Part shown: piece after piece, positions 1 through 8,680 of the stretch
Numbering within the stretch: position 1 is the first letter of the stretch
Layout: each line of letters starts with the position of its first letter
Position numbers and translations under genes: made by a program
The notes under the pieces: generated by a model
The model's input: the letters and a program-made list of their open reading frames with translations, nothing else
Databases searched by the model: none
Told to the model about the DNA's origin: nothing
Source of the DNA: Pseudotamlana agarivorans
GTDB lineage: Bacteria > Bacteroidota > Bacteroidia > Flavobacteriales > Flavobacteriaceae
Direction of reading: 5' to 3'
Length of the DNA: 64,000 nt
Assembly (NCBI RefSeq): GCF_018860245.1
Contig: NZ_JAHKPD010000018.1
Location: forward strand, 329,206 to 393,205

Positions 1-301
1 TCGAGATGCAAGAGACTAAATGGTAACCGTTTTGAGACGCAATATGTTCAATACCTATAAATACTTTGGCAAAAAAAGTATTTAAAATATTAGGGATAAC
101 AACACCTATCGTTTTCGTCTTTTTGTTTAATAAGTGAAGCGCTGTTACATTAGGTTTATAATGGTGTTGTTTGGCATATTCCTGAATTTTAGTCTTGGTT
201 TTGGCGCTAATTTCATGACTGTCTTTTAACGCCTTGGATACGGTGGCTATAGAGACATCAAAAGTTTGGGCAATATCTTTTAAAGTGATTCTTTTTTTCA
301 T
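1..301 (-). CDS. LacI-family transcriptional regulator (partial, N-terminal 100 residues)
   Basis: The minus strand opens with ATG at 301 and stays open to the window edge, so the C-terminal part lies outside. The first residues (MKKRITLKDIAQTFDVSIATV) form the classic LacI helix-turn-helix, followed by the hinge-like region and the start of the sugar-binding periplasmic-type fold (KTIGVVIPNILNTFFAKV). This family normally represses or activates sugar-utilisation genes in response to a bound carbohydrate. It is divergent from the molybdoenzyme gene at 427 across a 125-bp gap, but nothing in the gap links it to nitrate genes. It more likely belongs to a carbohydrate locus to the left. Confidence 0.9.
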   Translation of the reverse strand, partial: MKKRITLKDIAQTFDVSIATVSKALKDSHEISAKTKTKIQEYAKQHHYKPNVTALHLLNKKTKTIGVVIPNILNTFFAKVFIGIEHIASQNGYHLVSCIS

Positions 302-426
302 GTGACGGACAAGCTGAATAGGGGTACAATTTAGAATAATTATTTTGCTTTTCTATACTACTGGCTCTTTTGGTGTTTTCATATTAATTTAAAAAGACGA
401 TATTTGAGTTTGTCAAACCAAATATT

Positions 427-2721
427 ATGAGTTCATCTGCCGAAGAAAAAGCATTAACACCTGAAGATTTTGAAAATCTTAAAACTACGAAACCACCTAA
501 GCACAGTGTGGGTTTTGGCGGTATAACAGCTGCCATGAGTCAGGTTTCAAAATATATGAATATTGCCGATGCTTTTAAATTGGGTAGAAAAATGAACCAA
601 AAAGGTGGATTTGATTGCCCGGGCTGTGCTTGGCCAGATCCAGATGATGAACGCTCTGCTCTAGGTGAATTTTGTGAAAATGGTATCAAAGCCATTGCTG
701 AAGAAGCCCAGAATAAAACTATTGGTGCTAATTTTTTTGCAAAACATAGCGTGGATGAATTGGCAAATTGGACAGATTTTGAAATTGGAAAATCTGGGCG
801 TTTAGCTGAACCCATGTATCTTGCTGAAGGCGAAACACACTACAAACCCATTTCTTGGGAAGAAGCTTTTAATAAAGTGGGTACACATTTAAATGCTTTG
901 GATAATCCCGATGAAGCGGTTTTTTATACCTCCGGAAGAACGACGAATGAAGCTGCTTTTTTATATCAATTGTTTGTTCGCGAATACGGAACATCTAATT
1001 TGCCAGACTGTTCGAATATGTGTCATGAAGCCAGTGGAAGTGCTTTGTCTGAAACCTTAGGTATTGGAAAAGGTTCGGTGACTTTAGATGATTTGTATAA
1101 AGCGGAATTGGTTTTAGTGGTTGGGCAAAACCCAGGAACAAATCATCCGCGCATGCTAACGGCCTTAGAGAAATGTAAAAATAATGGCGGTAAAATAGTA
1201 GCCGTAAACCCGTTGCCAGAAGTCGGTTTAGTGAAGTTTACCAATCCGCAAAATCCAATTAAATTATTAACCGGTGGTACCGAATTGGCCGATGTTTTTG
1301 TACCTGTAACTATTAATGGTGATGTGGCTTTTTTTAAAGCAATGCTTTTAAAGTTATTGGCTGAAGAAGAAGCGAAAGGTAACGTGTTTGATCAAGAGTT
1401 TATTAATGAATTTACACATGGTTATGATGCTTTTATTACCGATTTAAAAACTTATAATTTTGATGATTGCTTAAAGGCTTCAGGAGTTTCTGAAGCTGTT
1501 TTTAATCAAGTCTTCGATCTGGTTCTTAATAAAAAGAAAATTATTATATGTTGGGCTATGGGGCTTACACAGCATGAAAATGCGGTAGATAATATTCGAG
1601 AGGTTGTAAACCTATTACTTTTAAAAGGGAGTATAGGGAAGGAAGGTGCAGGCACTTGCCCTGTACGTGGGCATTCTAACGTTCAAGGTGATAGAACAGT
1701 AGGTATTTGGGAGTCTGCACCACAGGCTTTTTTAGATAAAATTGAGTCAAAATTCGGTTTTAAACCTAGTGTAAAGCATGGGTATTCGGTTATTGATGCG
1801 ATTAAAGCGATGTATGAAAAAAAGGCAAAGGTCTTCTTTGGTCTTGGAGGGAATTTTATATCTGCAGTTCCAGATACGGTCTATTCCGCGAAAGCGTTAT
1901 CAAACTGCAATTTAACGGTGCATGTAAGTACGAAATTAAACCGATCGCACTTGGTTACAGGACGGGAAGCTTTAATTTTTCCATGTTTGGGAAGAACCGA
2001 AAAAGATTATCAAAAGTCTGGATTGCAAAAACAAAGTGTGGAGAACTCAATGGGTGTAGTAACCTCTACAGCAGGTGTTTTGGAACCTTGCTCCACAGCA
2101 TTACTTAGTGAAGTCGCGGTAGTTTGTGGTATCGCACATGCCACACTAAAAGGACGCTCAAAAATTAATTGGTTAGCCTATAAAGATGATTATAATTTGG
2201 TGCGTGATGCTATTGAAGACGTGGTTTCTGGTTTTGAAAATTATAACAAGCGTTTAAAAAAACCGTCAGGATTTTATTTGCCAAACGGTGCACGTGTTAG
2301 AAAGTTTAATACGAAAACTGGAAAAGCTAATTTTTCGATTAACAAGCTGCCTGAATGGAGATTAAAAGATGACGAGTTAATCATGATGACTATTCGTAGT
2401 CATGATCAATTTAATACCACTATTTACGGATTGGATGATCGTTATCGTGGCGTTTTTAATGGAAGACGGGTTGTTTTTATGAATCGTGAGGATATGAAAT
2501 TACGTGGTTTAGTGGAACAACAGTTGGTAAATTTGAAATCAGAATTTAAAGGCGTCTTAAGAAATGCAAATAATTTTAAAGTGGTTGGTTACGACATTCC
2601 TAAAAATTGTTGCGCTACATATTTCCCAGAAACAAATGTTTTAGTACCTTTGGCTAGTTTTGCGCACACAGCCAAAACACCCGCATCCAAGAGCATTCCT
2701 ATCACAATAGAGATTGTTTAA
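427..2721 (+). CDS. YdeP/FdhF-family molybdopterin oxidoreductase
   Basis: The 764-residue protein matches the length and layout of the YdeP-like branch of the formate dehydrogenase alpha-subunit superfamily, which binds bis-MGD molybdenum cofactor. The only N-terminal cysteine pair is C64-P-G-C67 in GFDCPGCAWP, as in YdeP, instead of the four-cysteine [4Fe-4S] motif of true formate or nitrate dehydrogenases. Later segments typical of the fold are visible: VLVVGQNPGTNHPRM (nucleotide-binding), the GGNF segment, and a C-terminal MopB-binding beta-barrel ending in PKNCCATYFPETNVLVPL. The physiological substrate of this family is not established. It lies 156 bp upstream of nirB on the same strand, so a role connected with nitrogen oxides is an inference from position only. 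The start at 427 is the first ATG and fits the domain start. Confidence 0.88.
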   Translation: MSSSAEEKALTPEDFENLKTTKPPKHSVGFGGITAAMSQVSKYMNIADAFKLGRKMNQKGGFDCPGCAWPDPDDERSALGEFCENGIKAIAEEAQNKTIGANFFAKHSVDELANWTDFEIGKSGRLAEPMYLAEGETHYKPISWEEAFNKVGTHLNALDNPDEAVFYTSGRTTNEAAFLYQLFVREYGTSNLPDCSNMCHEASGSALSETLGIGKGSVTLDDLYKAELVLVVGQNPGTNHPRMLTALEKCKNNGGKIVAVNPLPEVGLVKFTNPQNPIKLLTGGTELADVFVPVTINGDVAFFKAMLLKLLAEEEAKGNVFDQEFINEFTHGYDAFITDLKTYNFDDCLKASGVSEAVFNQVFDLVLNKKKIIICWAMGLTQHENAVDNIREVVNLLLLKGSIGKEGAGTCPVRGHSNVQGDRTVGIWESAPQAFLDKIESKFGFKPSVKHGYSVIDAIKAMYEKKAKVFFGLGGNFISAVPDTVYSAKALSNCNLTVHVSTKLNRSHLVTGREALIFPCLGRTEKDYQKSGLQKQSVENSMGVVTSTAGVLEPCSTALLSEVAVVCGIAHATLKGRSKINWLAYKDDYNLVRDAIEDVVSGFENYNKRLKKPSGFYLPNGARVRKFNTKTGKANFSINKLPEWRLKDDELIMMTIRSHDQFNTTIYGLDDRYRGVFNGRRVVFMNREDMKLRGLVEQQLVNLKSEFKGVLRNANNFKVVGYDIPKNCCATYFPETNVLVPLASFAHTAKTPASKSIPITIEIV

Positions 2722-2838
2722 GGTTTTATCAAATCTGAACGATTAATTTTTCTAAAAAGCAATATATCTCAATTCTATTTGAGAAATCGGTAATAATTGC
2801 AGTTCCACTAAAATTTCTAAAAAAAATACGTCCAAAAA

Positions 2839-2860
2839 TAAGTATAAATACTTAGTTTTG
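2839..2860 (+). promoter_or_regulatory. 7-2-7 inverted-repeat operator and -7 element upstream of nirB
   Basis: Positions 2839-2854 read TAAGTAT-AA-ATACTTA, a perfect 7-2-7 inverted repeat. Its last two bases begin TAGTTTTG (2853-2860), a full match to the Bacteroidota -7 element TAnnTTTG. No TTTG is seen 19 bp upstream, so the promoter may need a regulator. The same repeat occurs before three other nitrate genes in this window. It ends 24 bp before the nirB start (-7 element ends 17 bp before it). Confidence 0.7.
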
Positions 2861-2877
2861 TTTTCAAATACGTAATT

Positions 2878-5394
2878 ATGAAACATATTATTGTTGTTGG
2901 AAACGGAATGGTTGGTTATAAATTTTGTGAAAAATTTGTAGCAAAATCCGAAGCTAAAGATTTTAAAATCACTGTTTTTGGTGAAGAGCCAAGACCGGCC
3001 TACGATCGAGTTCATTTAAGTGAGTTTTTTGAAAATCAAGATGCTAAAGCGTTAGAAATGGCCCCGAGAGCATGGTATGAAGAAAACGGAATAGAGTTAG
3101 TTACAGGTGAACTTGTTACCGATATAGATAAAGAAGGTAAAACAATAACTACGATTAAGAATCGTGACTTTTCGTATGATTATTTAGTTTTAGCTACAGG
3201 GTCTTCTGCTTTTGTGCCTCCAATTAAAGGTGTTGAAAAAGAGGGTGTTTTTGTATATAGAACGATTGAGGATTTAGAAGGTATGTTGGCTTATGCGGCT
3301 AAGCTTAAAGAAACTAACCCAAATGCTAAGGCAGCTGTTTTAGGAGGTGGTTTATTAGGGTTAGAAGCAGGTAAGGCTGTAATGGATATGGGGTTAGAAC
3401 CTCATATTGTGGAGTTTGCTGGTAAGTTAATGCCAAGACAATTGGACTCAAGAAGTAGTCAAGTATTGCAATTAAAACTAGAGTCTATAGGATTAAATAT
3501 TCATTTAAGTAAGGCTACAAACCAAATTTTGGGTGATAAAGCGATTACTGGGATGGAGTTTGGAGAAGACGATGTGCTAGATGTAGAAATGTTGATTATT
3601 TCTGCGGGAATTCGTCCAAGAGACGAGCTAGGAAAATCTTGCGGCTTAGAGATGGGTGTTCGTGGTGGTATTGTAGTAGACAATAGAATGCAGACTTCAG
3701 ACGAAAATATTTTTGCCATTGGAGAAATTGCATTATATAATCAAATGATATATGGTTTAGTGGCACCCGGTTATGATATGGCTGGTGTAGCTGCAGATCA
3801 AATTGTAGGTATGGCAGATAGCCTGATGCCAGACGAGATTGATATGTCTACCAAATTAAAGTTAATTGGTGTAGATGTAGCAAGTTTTGGAGAGCCTTTT
3901 ATGCCAGCTTCTAAAGGGCATTCGATTATTTTTGAAAATAAAACACAGCATTTATATAAAAGAATTAATGTAAGTCTTGATGGTAAATCATTGTTAGGGG
4001 GTATTCTTGTAGGAGATGCGTCTGATTATAGCATGTTGCATCAGATTTACTTAAACGGAATGAAAATTCCTGAAGATCCAGCGCAATTAATTTTACCTGC
4101 AGGTGACGGAGGAGCTTCATTTGGTGATGTTATGGATTTACCTGACGAAGCCCAAATATGTTCTTGTGAAAGTGTGACTAAAGGACAAATTTGTGGTGTT
4201 ATTGAAGACGGTCAGGCTACCGATGTTGGTGGTGTTGTAAGTTGTACAAAAGCAGGGACAGGTTGTGGAGGTTGTAAACCAATGGTTGCCGATTTAACCA
4301 ACGCCACGCTTAAATCTTTAGGTATTGAGGTTAAAGAAGGTGTTTGTGAGCACTTTGAATTAAGCAGACAAGATTTATATAAAATTATTCAAGTAAAGGG
4401 GTATACCACGTTTAATGAAGTATTGGATAGTCATGGAACTGGAGGGCATGGCTGTGAATTGTGTAAGCCTTTAGTGGCATCATTACTTGCTAGTATTAAT
4501 GCAGATACAGCAAATAAGGAGTATGCGATTCAAGATTCTAATGACAGGTTCATGGCAAACATCCAAAGAAACGGAACCTATTCTATTGTACCTCGTGTTC
4601 CAGGAGGTGAAATTACGCCAGATAAATTAATTGCACTTGGTCAAATTGCTAAGAAGTATGATCTATATACCAAAGTAACTGGTGGTGTGCGTATCGATTT
4701 ATTTGGTGCAACTTTAAGTCAATTGCCAATTATTTGGAAAGAATTAATAGATCACGGTTTTGAAAGTGGTCATGCTTATGGTAAGTCTTTAAGAACGGTG
4801 AAAACCTGTGTAGGTTCTACATGGTGTCGTTACGGAATGGACGAAAGTGTGAGTTTCGGTATAGAATTAGAAAACAGATATAGAGGTATACGTGCGCCAC
4901 ACAAAATTAAAGGTGGTGTTTCAGGATGTATTCGCGAATGTGCAGAAGCGCGCGGAAAGGATTTTGGTTTAATTGCTGTTGAAGGTGGTTGGAACTTATA
5001 CCTAGGTGGAAACGGTGGTGCTACTCCACGTCACGCCGAGTTATTTGCCGAGCAGATAGATAATGAAACTGTAATTAAATATATAGATAGATATTTAATG
5101 TTCTACATGCGTACAGCAAAACCATTACAACGTACTGCTGCATGGCAAGAAAGATTAGAAGGTGGTATCGATTACTTAAGAGAAGTTATTATTGATGATA
5201 AATTGGGTATTGTTGCCGATTTAGATCAAGAAATGCAAACTTTAGTGAATAAATTCGAATGTGAATGGACACAAGCAGTTAATGATCCTGAAGCTATGAA
5301 ACGTTTTAGTCACTTTGTTAATAGTGAAGAAGAAGATGATAACTTAGTTTTTGTTCCTATGAGGGATCAAAAAATGCCAGAACAGTGGAATTAA
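2878..5394 (+). CDS. nirB: NADH-dependent assimilatory nitrite reductase, large subunit NirB
   Basis: This subunit catalyses the six-electron reduction of nitrite to ammonium with NAD(P)H in the cytoplasm. The domains follow the family order: an FAD/NAD-binding region (GNGMVGYKFCEKF at the N-terminus, second Rossmann motif AVLGGGLLGLEAGKAV near residue 155), two BFD-like [2Fe-2S] cysteine clusters (CSCES...GCGGCKP, then HGCELCKP), the ferredoxin-like nitrite/sulfite reductase half domain, and the siroheme/[4Fe-4S] domain. The four siroheme-cluster ligands are present as C644-x5-C650 and C684-x3-C688. The 838-residue length is normal. It heads a tight operon with nirD (23-bp gap) and DUF4202, and is preceded by the shared 7-2-7 operator. 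The ATG at 2878 is immediately followed by KHIIVVGNGMVG, so the start is secure. Confidence 0.97.
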   Translation: MKHIIVVGNGMVGYKFCEKFVAKSEAKDFKITVFGEEPRPAYDRVHLSEFFENQDAKALEMAPRAWYEENGIELVTGELVTDIDKEGKTITTIKNRDFSYDYLVLATGSSAFVPPIKGVEKEGVFVYRTIEDLEGMLAYAAKLKETNPNAKAAVLGGGLLGLEAGKAVMDMGLEPHIVEFAGKLMPRQLDSRSSQVLQLKLESIGLNIHLSKATNQILGDKAITGMEFGEDDVLDVEMLIISAGIRPRDELGKSCGLEMGVRGGIVVDNRMQTSDENIFAIGEIALYNQMIYGLVAPGYDMAGVAADQIVGMADSLMPDEIDMSTKLKLIGVDVASFGEPFMPASKGHSIIFENKTQHLYKRINVSLDGKSLLGGILVGDASDYSMLHQIYLNGMKIPEDPAQLILPAGDGGASFGDVMDLPDEAQICSCESVTKGQICGVIEDGQATDVGGVVSCTKAGTGCGGCKPMVADLTNATLKSLGIEVKEGVCEHFELSRQDLYKIIQVKGYTTFNEVLDSHGTGGHGCELCKPLVASLLASINADTANKEYAIQDSNDRFMANIQRNGTYSIVPRVPGGEITPDKLIALGQIAKKYDLYTKVTGGVRIDLFGATLSQLPIIWKELIDHGFESGHAYGKSLRTVKTCVGSTWCRYGMDESVSFGIELENRYRGIRAPHKIKGGVSGCIRECAEARGKDFGLIAVEGGWNLYLGGNGGATPRHAELFAEQIDNETVIKYIDRYLMFYMRTAKPLQRTAAWQERLEGGIDYLREVIIDDKLGIVADLDQEMQTLVNKFECEWTQAVNDPEAMKRFSHFVNSEEEDDNLVFVPMRDQKMPEQWN

Positions 5395-5417
5395 TTAATA
5401 GCCTAAAAAATTAAAAA

Positions 5418-5795
5418 ATGGAAGCAATTCTAGATACATATAAGACAACCAAATTAGAAGATGTAAAAGTTTGGTTTAAAGCAGCTTCAGTTGATGATTT
5501 TGCAAAAGACGGTGGCGCTTGTGTTAAATATAAAAATAAGCAAATCGCTGTTTTTAATTTTGCAAGAACAAATACATGGTACGCTTGTCAAAATGTTTGT
5601 CCGCATAAAATGGAAATGGTGTTAAGTAGAGGAATGATTGGTGATGATAAGGGAACTCCTAAAGTTGCTTGTCCGCTTCATAAAAAAACTTTTTCATTAG
5701 AAAATGGTGAAAATTTAAATGGCGATTTAGATGCTATTGCAACTTACCCTGTTAAAATTGAAGGAGAAAATGTGTATATTGGCTTTTCAGAATAA
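5418..5795 (+). CDS. nirD: Nitrite reductase small subunit NirD (Rieske-type)
   Basis: The 125-residue protein is the size of NirD, the small partner of NirB, and has a Rieske fold. A complete Rieske ligand set is visible: C61-P-H63 and C85-P-L-H88, so a [2Fe-2S] centre can probably be bound, whereas some NirD proteins have lost these residues. The gap of 23 bp to nirB indicates co-transcription. It assembles with NirB in the cytoplasm for nitrite reduction to ammonium. Start at 5418 is the only reasonable ATG. Confidence 0.95.
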   Translation: MEAILDTYKTTKLEDVKVWFKAASVDDFAKDGGACVKYKNKQIAVFNFARTNTWYACQNVCPHKMEMVLSRGMIGDDKGTPKVACPLHKKTFSLENGENLNGDLDAIATYPVKIEGENVYIGFSE

Positions 5796-5817
5796 TGAAA
5801 AGTAATATAAAGTACAT

Positions 5818-6402
5818 ATGAAGCCTACAAGATTTGAAACAGCTATAGCTTTAATAGATAAAAAAAACGCAGAAGATACGAATACATACCAGGTAGCTGG
5901 AATGGAATATCCTAAGGAATTGTTGTATTCACAACGTATGACTAGGAAGTTATTACAGTTTTGTCCTGATGCGTCTAAAGCCCTTCAAATCGCAGCACGT
6001 GCACAACACATTTGCCGTTGGAAAATTGCAAGAGACGAGTATCCTATGGATCGAGTAGGGTATTTAAAGTGGCGTGAAACATTAAAAAAAATGCATGCGG
6101 AAATAACTGCTGAAATCTTGGAACAAGTAGGTTTCGATCGGCAGTTTATAGATCGAGTTTCATTGTTAGTTAACAAAAAACTCATTAAAAAGAATGAAGA
6201 AACTCAAATTCTAGAAGACACGATTTGTTTAGTGTTTTTAGATTACTATTTCGATGAATTCGCCGCTAAGCATGACGATGAAAAAATTATAGACATTCTT
6301 AAGAAAACTTGGGTTAAGATGTCTGAAAACGGACATAAGGCTGCCTTACAATTGCCTTATTCGGAAAAAAGTTTAGCACTCGTTAAAAAAGCAATCTCAT
6401 AA
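5818..6402 (+). CDS. DUF4202 domain protein of the nitrite reductase operon
   Basis: This 194-residue soluble, mostly helical protein (MKPTRFETAIALIDKKNAED, then RAQHICRWKIARDEYP) belongs to the DUF4202 family, which has no assigned biochemical function. It contains histidine and acidic residues in an AAR-AQH-ICRW context that could suggest an HD-like metal site, but no complete HD motif is proven here. It starts 22 bp after nirD and ends 11 bp before the NarX-like kinase, so it is an integral member of the nitrite operon. A role in nitrogen-oxide metabolism or in maturing its enzymes is inferred only from this position. Confidence 0.85.
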   Translation: MKPTRFETAIALIDKKNAEDTNTYQVAGMEYPKELLYSQRMTRKLLQFCPDASKALQIAARAQHICRWKIARDEYPMDRVGYLKWRETLKKMHAEITAEILEQVGFDRQFIDRVSLLVNKKLIKKNEETQILEDTICLVFLDYYFDEFAAKHDDEKIIDILKKTWVKMSENGHKAALQLPYSEKSLALVKKAIS

Positions 6403-6413
6403 TGATGTAATAT

Positions 6414-8240
6414 ATGACAAAGCACGGAAATTCATTAGACCAAAGAACGTTTGATAAATTAAGCCGGCTTTATATTATTGCATTAAGTACAATTGCGGTT
6501 TCTGTAATTGTTAGCCAAATGCTTATTCGTAACCATCTTTCCGATCAGGAAACGGATTCTTCTGTTATAAATGTGGCAGGAAGACAACGTATGCTTAGTC
6601 AGAAGCTAACAAAAAACGTCGTTTCTTTATCTTCAGAAAATAGCTTAGAAACAAGGGTGTTAATTAAGAATAAAATTAAAGAAACACTTGACCTTTGGAA
6701 ACTGTCTCACTATGCCCTTCAAAATGGTAGCGACAGCTTAGGGCTTCCCGATAAAAATACTGAAGAAATTCGCGCCAGGTTTTCGATTTTAAACCCAATA
6801 TTTGATAAAATTAGTTTCGCTTCTAAATTTATTGTTTCTAAAATAGAAGAGGATCCAAAGTCGCCTATTTCAAGTTTTGCTTCAGAAGTTAAGGTGGTCA
6901 GAGAAAATGAGAGCGATTTTTTATTGATGATGGATGATATTGTAAATCAATATGATCTAGAAGCAGACAAAAAAGTAGATTGGTTAAGGCATTTAGAAAT
7001 GTGGCTCACTGGCTTGACCTTAATTATTTTGCTAGGAGAGTTTTTGTTTATTTTTTGGCCTGCAGCAAAATCGGTGAGATCAACCCTTTCGGAATTATTA
7101 TATGCTGAAAAACGCGCTAAGCAAATGGCTTTTGATGCCGATGAACTTAGTTCTGCTAAAGAAAAATCTATAAAAGAATTACGTGCGCTTAGCCGGGCTA
7201 TGGACGATACTCTGCTGTTTGCTCGAATTTTGCCAAACGGGTACATTGTACATATGGGAAATAAATTCTCACGCCTTTTTAAGTATTCGAAAATGACCGA
7301 TATAGGTTTGTTTTGGACAGTTTTATCACAAGAGGAGACGGAGCAAGTTATCATAGAGGAACTGATAACAAAATATAAGAAAACAGGCTGGCAAGGTGAG
7401 GTGAAAGCGAGTACAAAGGAAGGTAAGGATGTATGGCTGGAAATGGCAATTATACCTTATAGTCCAACCGAAGACCGATCGGAACTACTTATTATCGCTT
7501 CAGAAATTACTGATAGAAAAGCAGCACAATTAGAGATTGATAGACTGACAACAGCGAGTTTTGAGGAGAAAATGAATCAGCAAAAGATCATTTCTAGTAA
7601 AATTATTGAAAACCAAGAAAAGGAGCAAAATAGAATTGCTAAAGATGTGCATGATGGTATCGGACAAATGCTTACAGGGTTAAAATACAATTTAGAAAGT
7701 ATCGATACGAGTAATATTGAAAAAGCTACTTCTAAAATTGAAAACTTAAAAGTGCTTGCTAGCGATATTATAAAAGGGATTAGAACGGCTACTTTTAATT
7801 TAGCGCCACCAGAATTAACCGATCATGGTATTGTGCCTGCTATTGCAAAATTAACCCAAGAATTGGCTAAACTTACAGGGAAGGAAATTATGCTTTTTAA
7901 TAAAACAGATTTTAATCAGCGATTAGATTCTTTAGTTGAAATTAATATTTATCGCATCACTCAAGAAGCCATTAATAATGCCATTAAATATGCTGATACC
8001 TCTCACATATTAGTAGCGTTATCGCATAGTGAAAATATTTTAAGTATTGTTATTGATGATAATGGTAAAGGTTTCGACCCTAAGAATGTCAAGAATGTGA
8101 AAAATGGCGATGGCGGTATGGGGATGACTTTCATGAAGGAGCGTATTAAGTATATTGACGGCCGTTTCTTTTTAAATTCTGAAATAGGAAAAGGGACTCG
8201 TGTTACTTTAAATATTCCAATAAAGGATATGCAGGATTAA
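6414..8240 (+). CDS. NarX-like nitrate/nitrite sensor histidine kinase
   Basis: The 608-residue protein is membrane bound, with TM1 at about residues 18-36 and TM2 at about 195-218. The periplasmic part begins VINVAGRQRMLSQKLTKN, the signature of the PilJ/NarX-type sensor domain; in NarX the corresponding P-box binds nitrate and nitrite. After TM2 come a short coiled linker, a PAS-like domain (about 260-370), a HisKA_3 phosphoacceptor (IAKDVHDGIGQML, H413) and a HATPase_c domain (NNAIKYAD, DDNGKGFDP, GMGMTFMKERI). HisKA_3 kinases pair with NarL/LuxR-type regulators, and one is encoded two genes downstream. It is in the nirBD operon (11 bp after DUF4202). Ligand assignment rests on motif and context, not on proof. 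Confidence 0.92.
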   Translation: MTKHGNSLDQRTFDKLSRLYIIALSTIAVSVIVSQMLIRNHLSDQETDSSVINVAGRQRMLSQKLTKNVVSLSSENSLETRVLIKNKIKETLDLWKLSHYALQNGSDSLGLPDKNTEEIRARFSILNPIFDKISFASKFIVSKIEEDPKSPISSFASEVKVVRENESDFLLMMDDIVNQYDLEADKKVDWLRHLEMWLTGLTLIILLGEFLFIFWPAAKSVRSTLSELLYAEKRAKQMAFDADELSSAKEKSIKELRALSRAMDDTLLFARILPNGYIVHMGNKFSRLFKYSKMTDIGLFWTVLSQEETEQVIIEELITKYKKTGWQGEVKASTKEGKDVWLEMAIIPYSPTEDRSELLIIASEITDRKAAQLEIDRLTTASFEEKMNQQKIISSKIIENQEKEQNRIAKDVHDGIGQMLTGLKYNLESIDTSNIEKATSKIENLKVLASDIIKGIRTATFNLAPPELTDHGIVPAIAKLTQELAKLTGKEIMLFNKTDFNQRLDSLVEINIYRITQEAINNAIKYADTSHILVALSHSENILSIVIDDNGKGFDPKNVKNVKNGDGGMGMTFMKERIKYIDGRFFLNSEIGKGTRVTLNIPIKDMQD

Positions 8241-8257
8241 GGTTTTAATACGTTTTT

Positions 8258-8638
8258 ATGGCAAGAAAAAATGTAAGTTCGGGTTCAGATTTTGAAGATC
8301 AAATTGGGTATTCAAGAGCTGTTGTTAAAGGGAATTGGATTTTTGTTTCTGGAACTACTGGATACGATTATGATACCATGTGTATTAGTGATGATATTGT
8401 AGAACAAACTAAACAATGTTTTGTTAATATAATAAAGGTGTTAGAGCAAGTGGACTCTAGTTTGAATGATGTGGTAAGAGTGACTTATATTTTACCTCAT
8501 GCCAATCAATTTAAAGACTGTTGGCCGGTTTTAAAAGAATATTTTAGTGAAATTAAGCCCGCGGCTACTATGTTTTCTGCTGGCTTAGCAAATGATAAAA
8601 TGAAAATTGAAATTCAAGTGACTGCGCTAAAAGAATAA
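8258..8638 (+). CDS. Rid/YjgF-family protein, probably not a deaminase
   Basis: The 126-residue protein has the YjgF/YER057c/UK114 fold (FVSGTTGYDYDTMC, DVVRVTYILPHANQF, IEIQVTALKE). Canonical RidA enzymes hydrolyse reactive enamines/imines using an arginine in a PARS-type motif. Here the equivalent stretch is KPAATMFSAGL, so the catalytic Arg appears replaced by Ala, which points to a non-RidA subfamily of unknown substrate. It lies 17 bp after the kinase and 42 bp before the response regulator, inside the signalling pair, which is an unusual place. A start at 8258 (ATG) is clear. Confidence 0.88.
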   Translation: MARKNVSSGSDFEDQIGYSRAVVKGNWIFVSGTTGYDYDTMCISDDIVEQTKQCFVNIIKVLEQVDSSLNDVVRVTYILPHANQFKDCWPVLKEYFSEIKPAATMFSAGLANDKMKIEIQVTALKE

Positions 8639-8640
8639 AA

Positions 8641-8662
8641 TACGTATTTATACTTAATTTTG
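8641..8662 (+). promoter_or_regulatory. 7-2-7 operator and -7 element upstream of the NarL-like regulator
   Basis: Positions 8641-8656 read TACGTAT-TT-ATACTTA, the same 7-2-7 inverted repeat as upstream of nirB with one arm mismatch. TAATTTTG (8655-8662) matches the Bacteroidota -7 element TAnnTTTG exactly, and a second match, TATTTTTG, lies at 8664-8671. The left arm TACGTAT agrees with six of seven positions of the NarL heptamer TACYYMT. The position suggests that the regulator controls its own gene from an internal promoter. Confidence 0.65.
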
Positions 8663-8680
8663 TTATTTTTGTACTTATAA

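Noticed and set aside
2752-3015. An 87-residue minus-strand open frame over the nirB start and upstream region
   Set aside because: It covers the operator and the first codons of nirB on the opposite strand, with no family resemblance.
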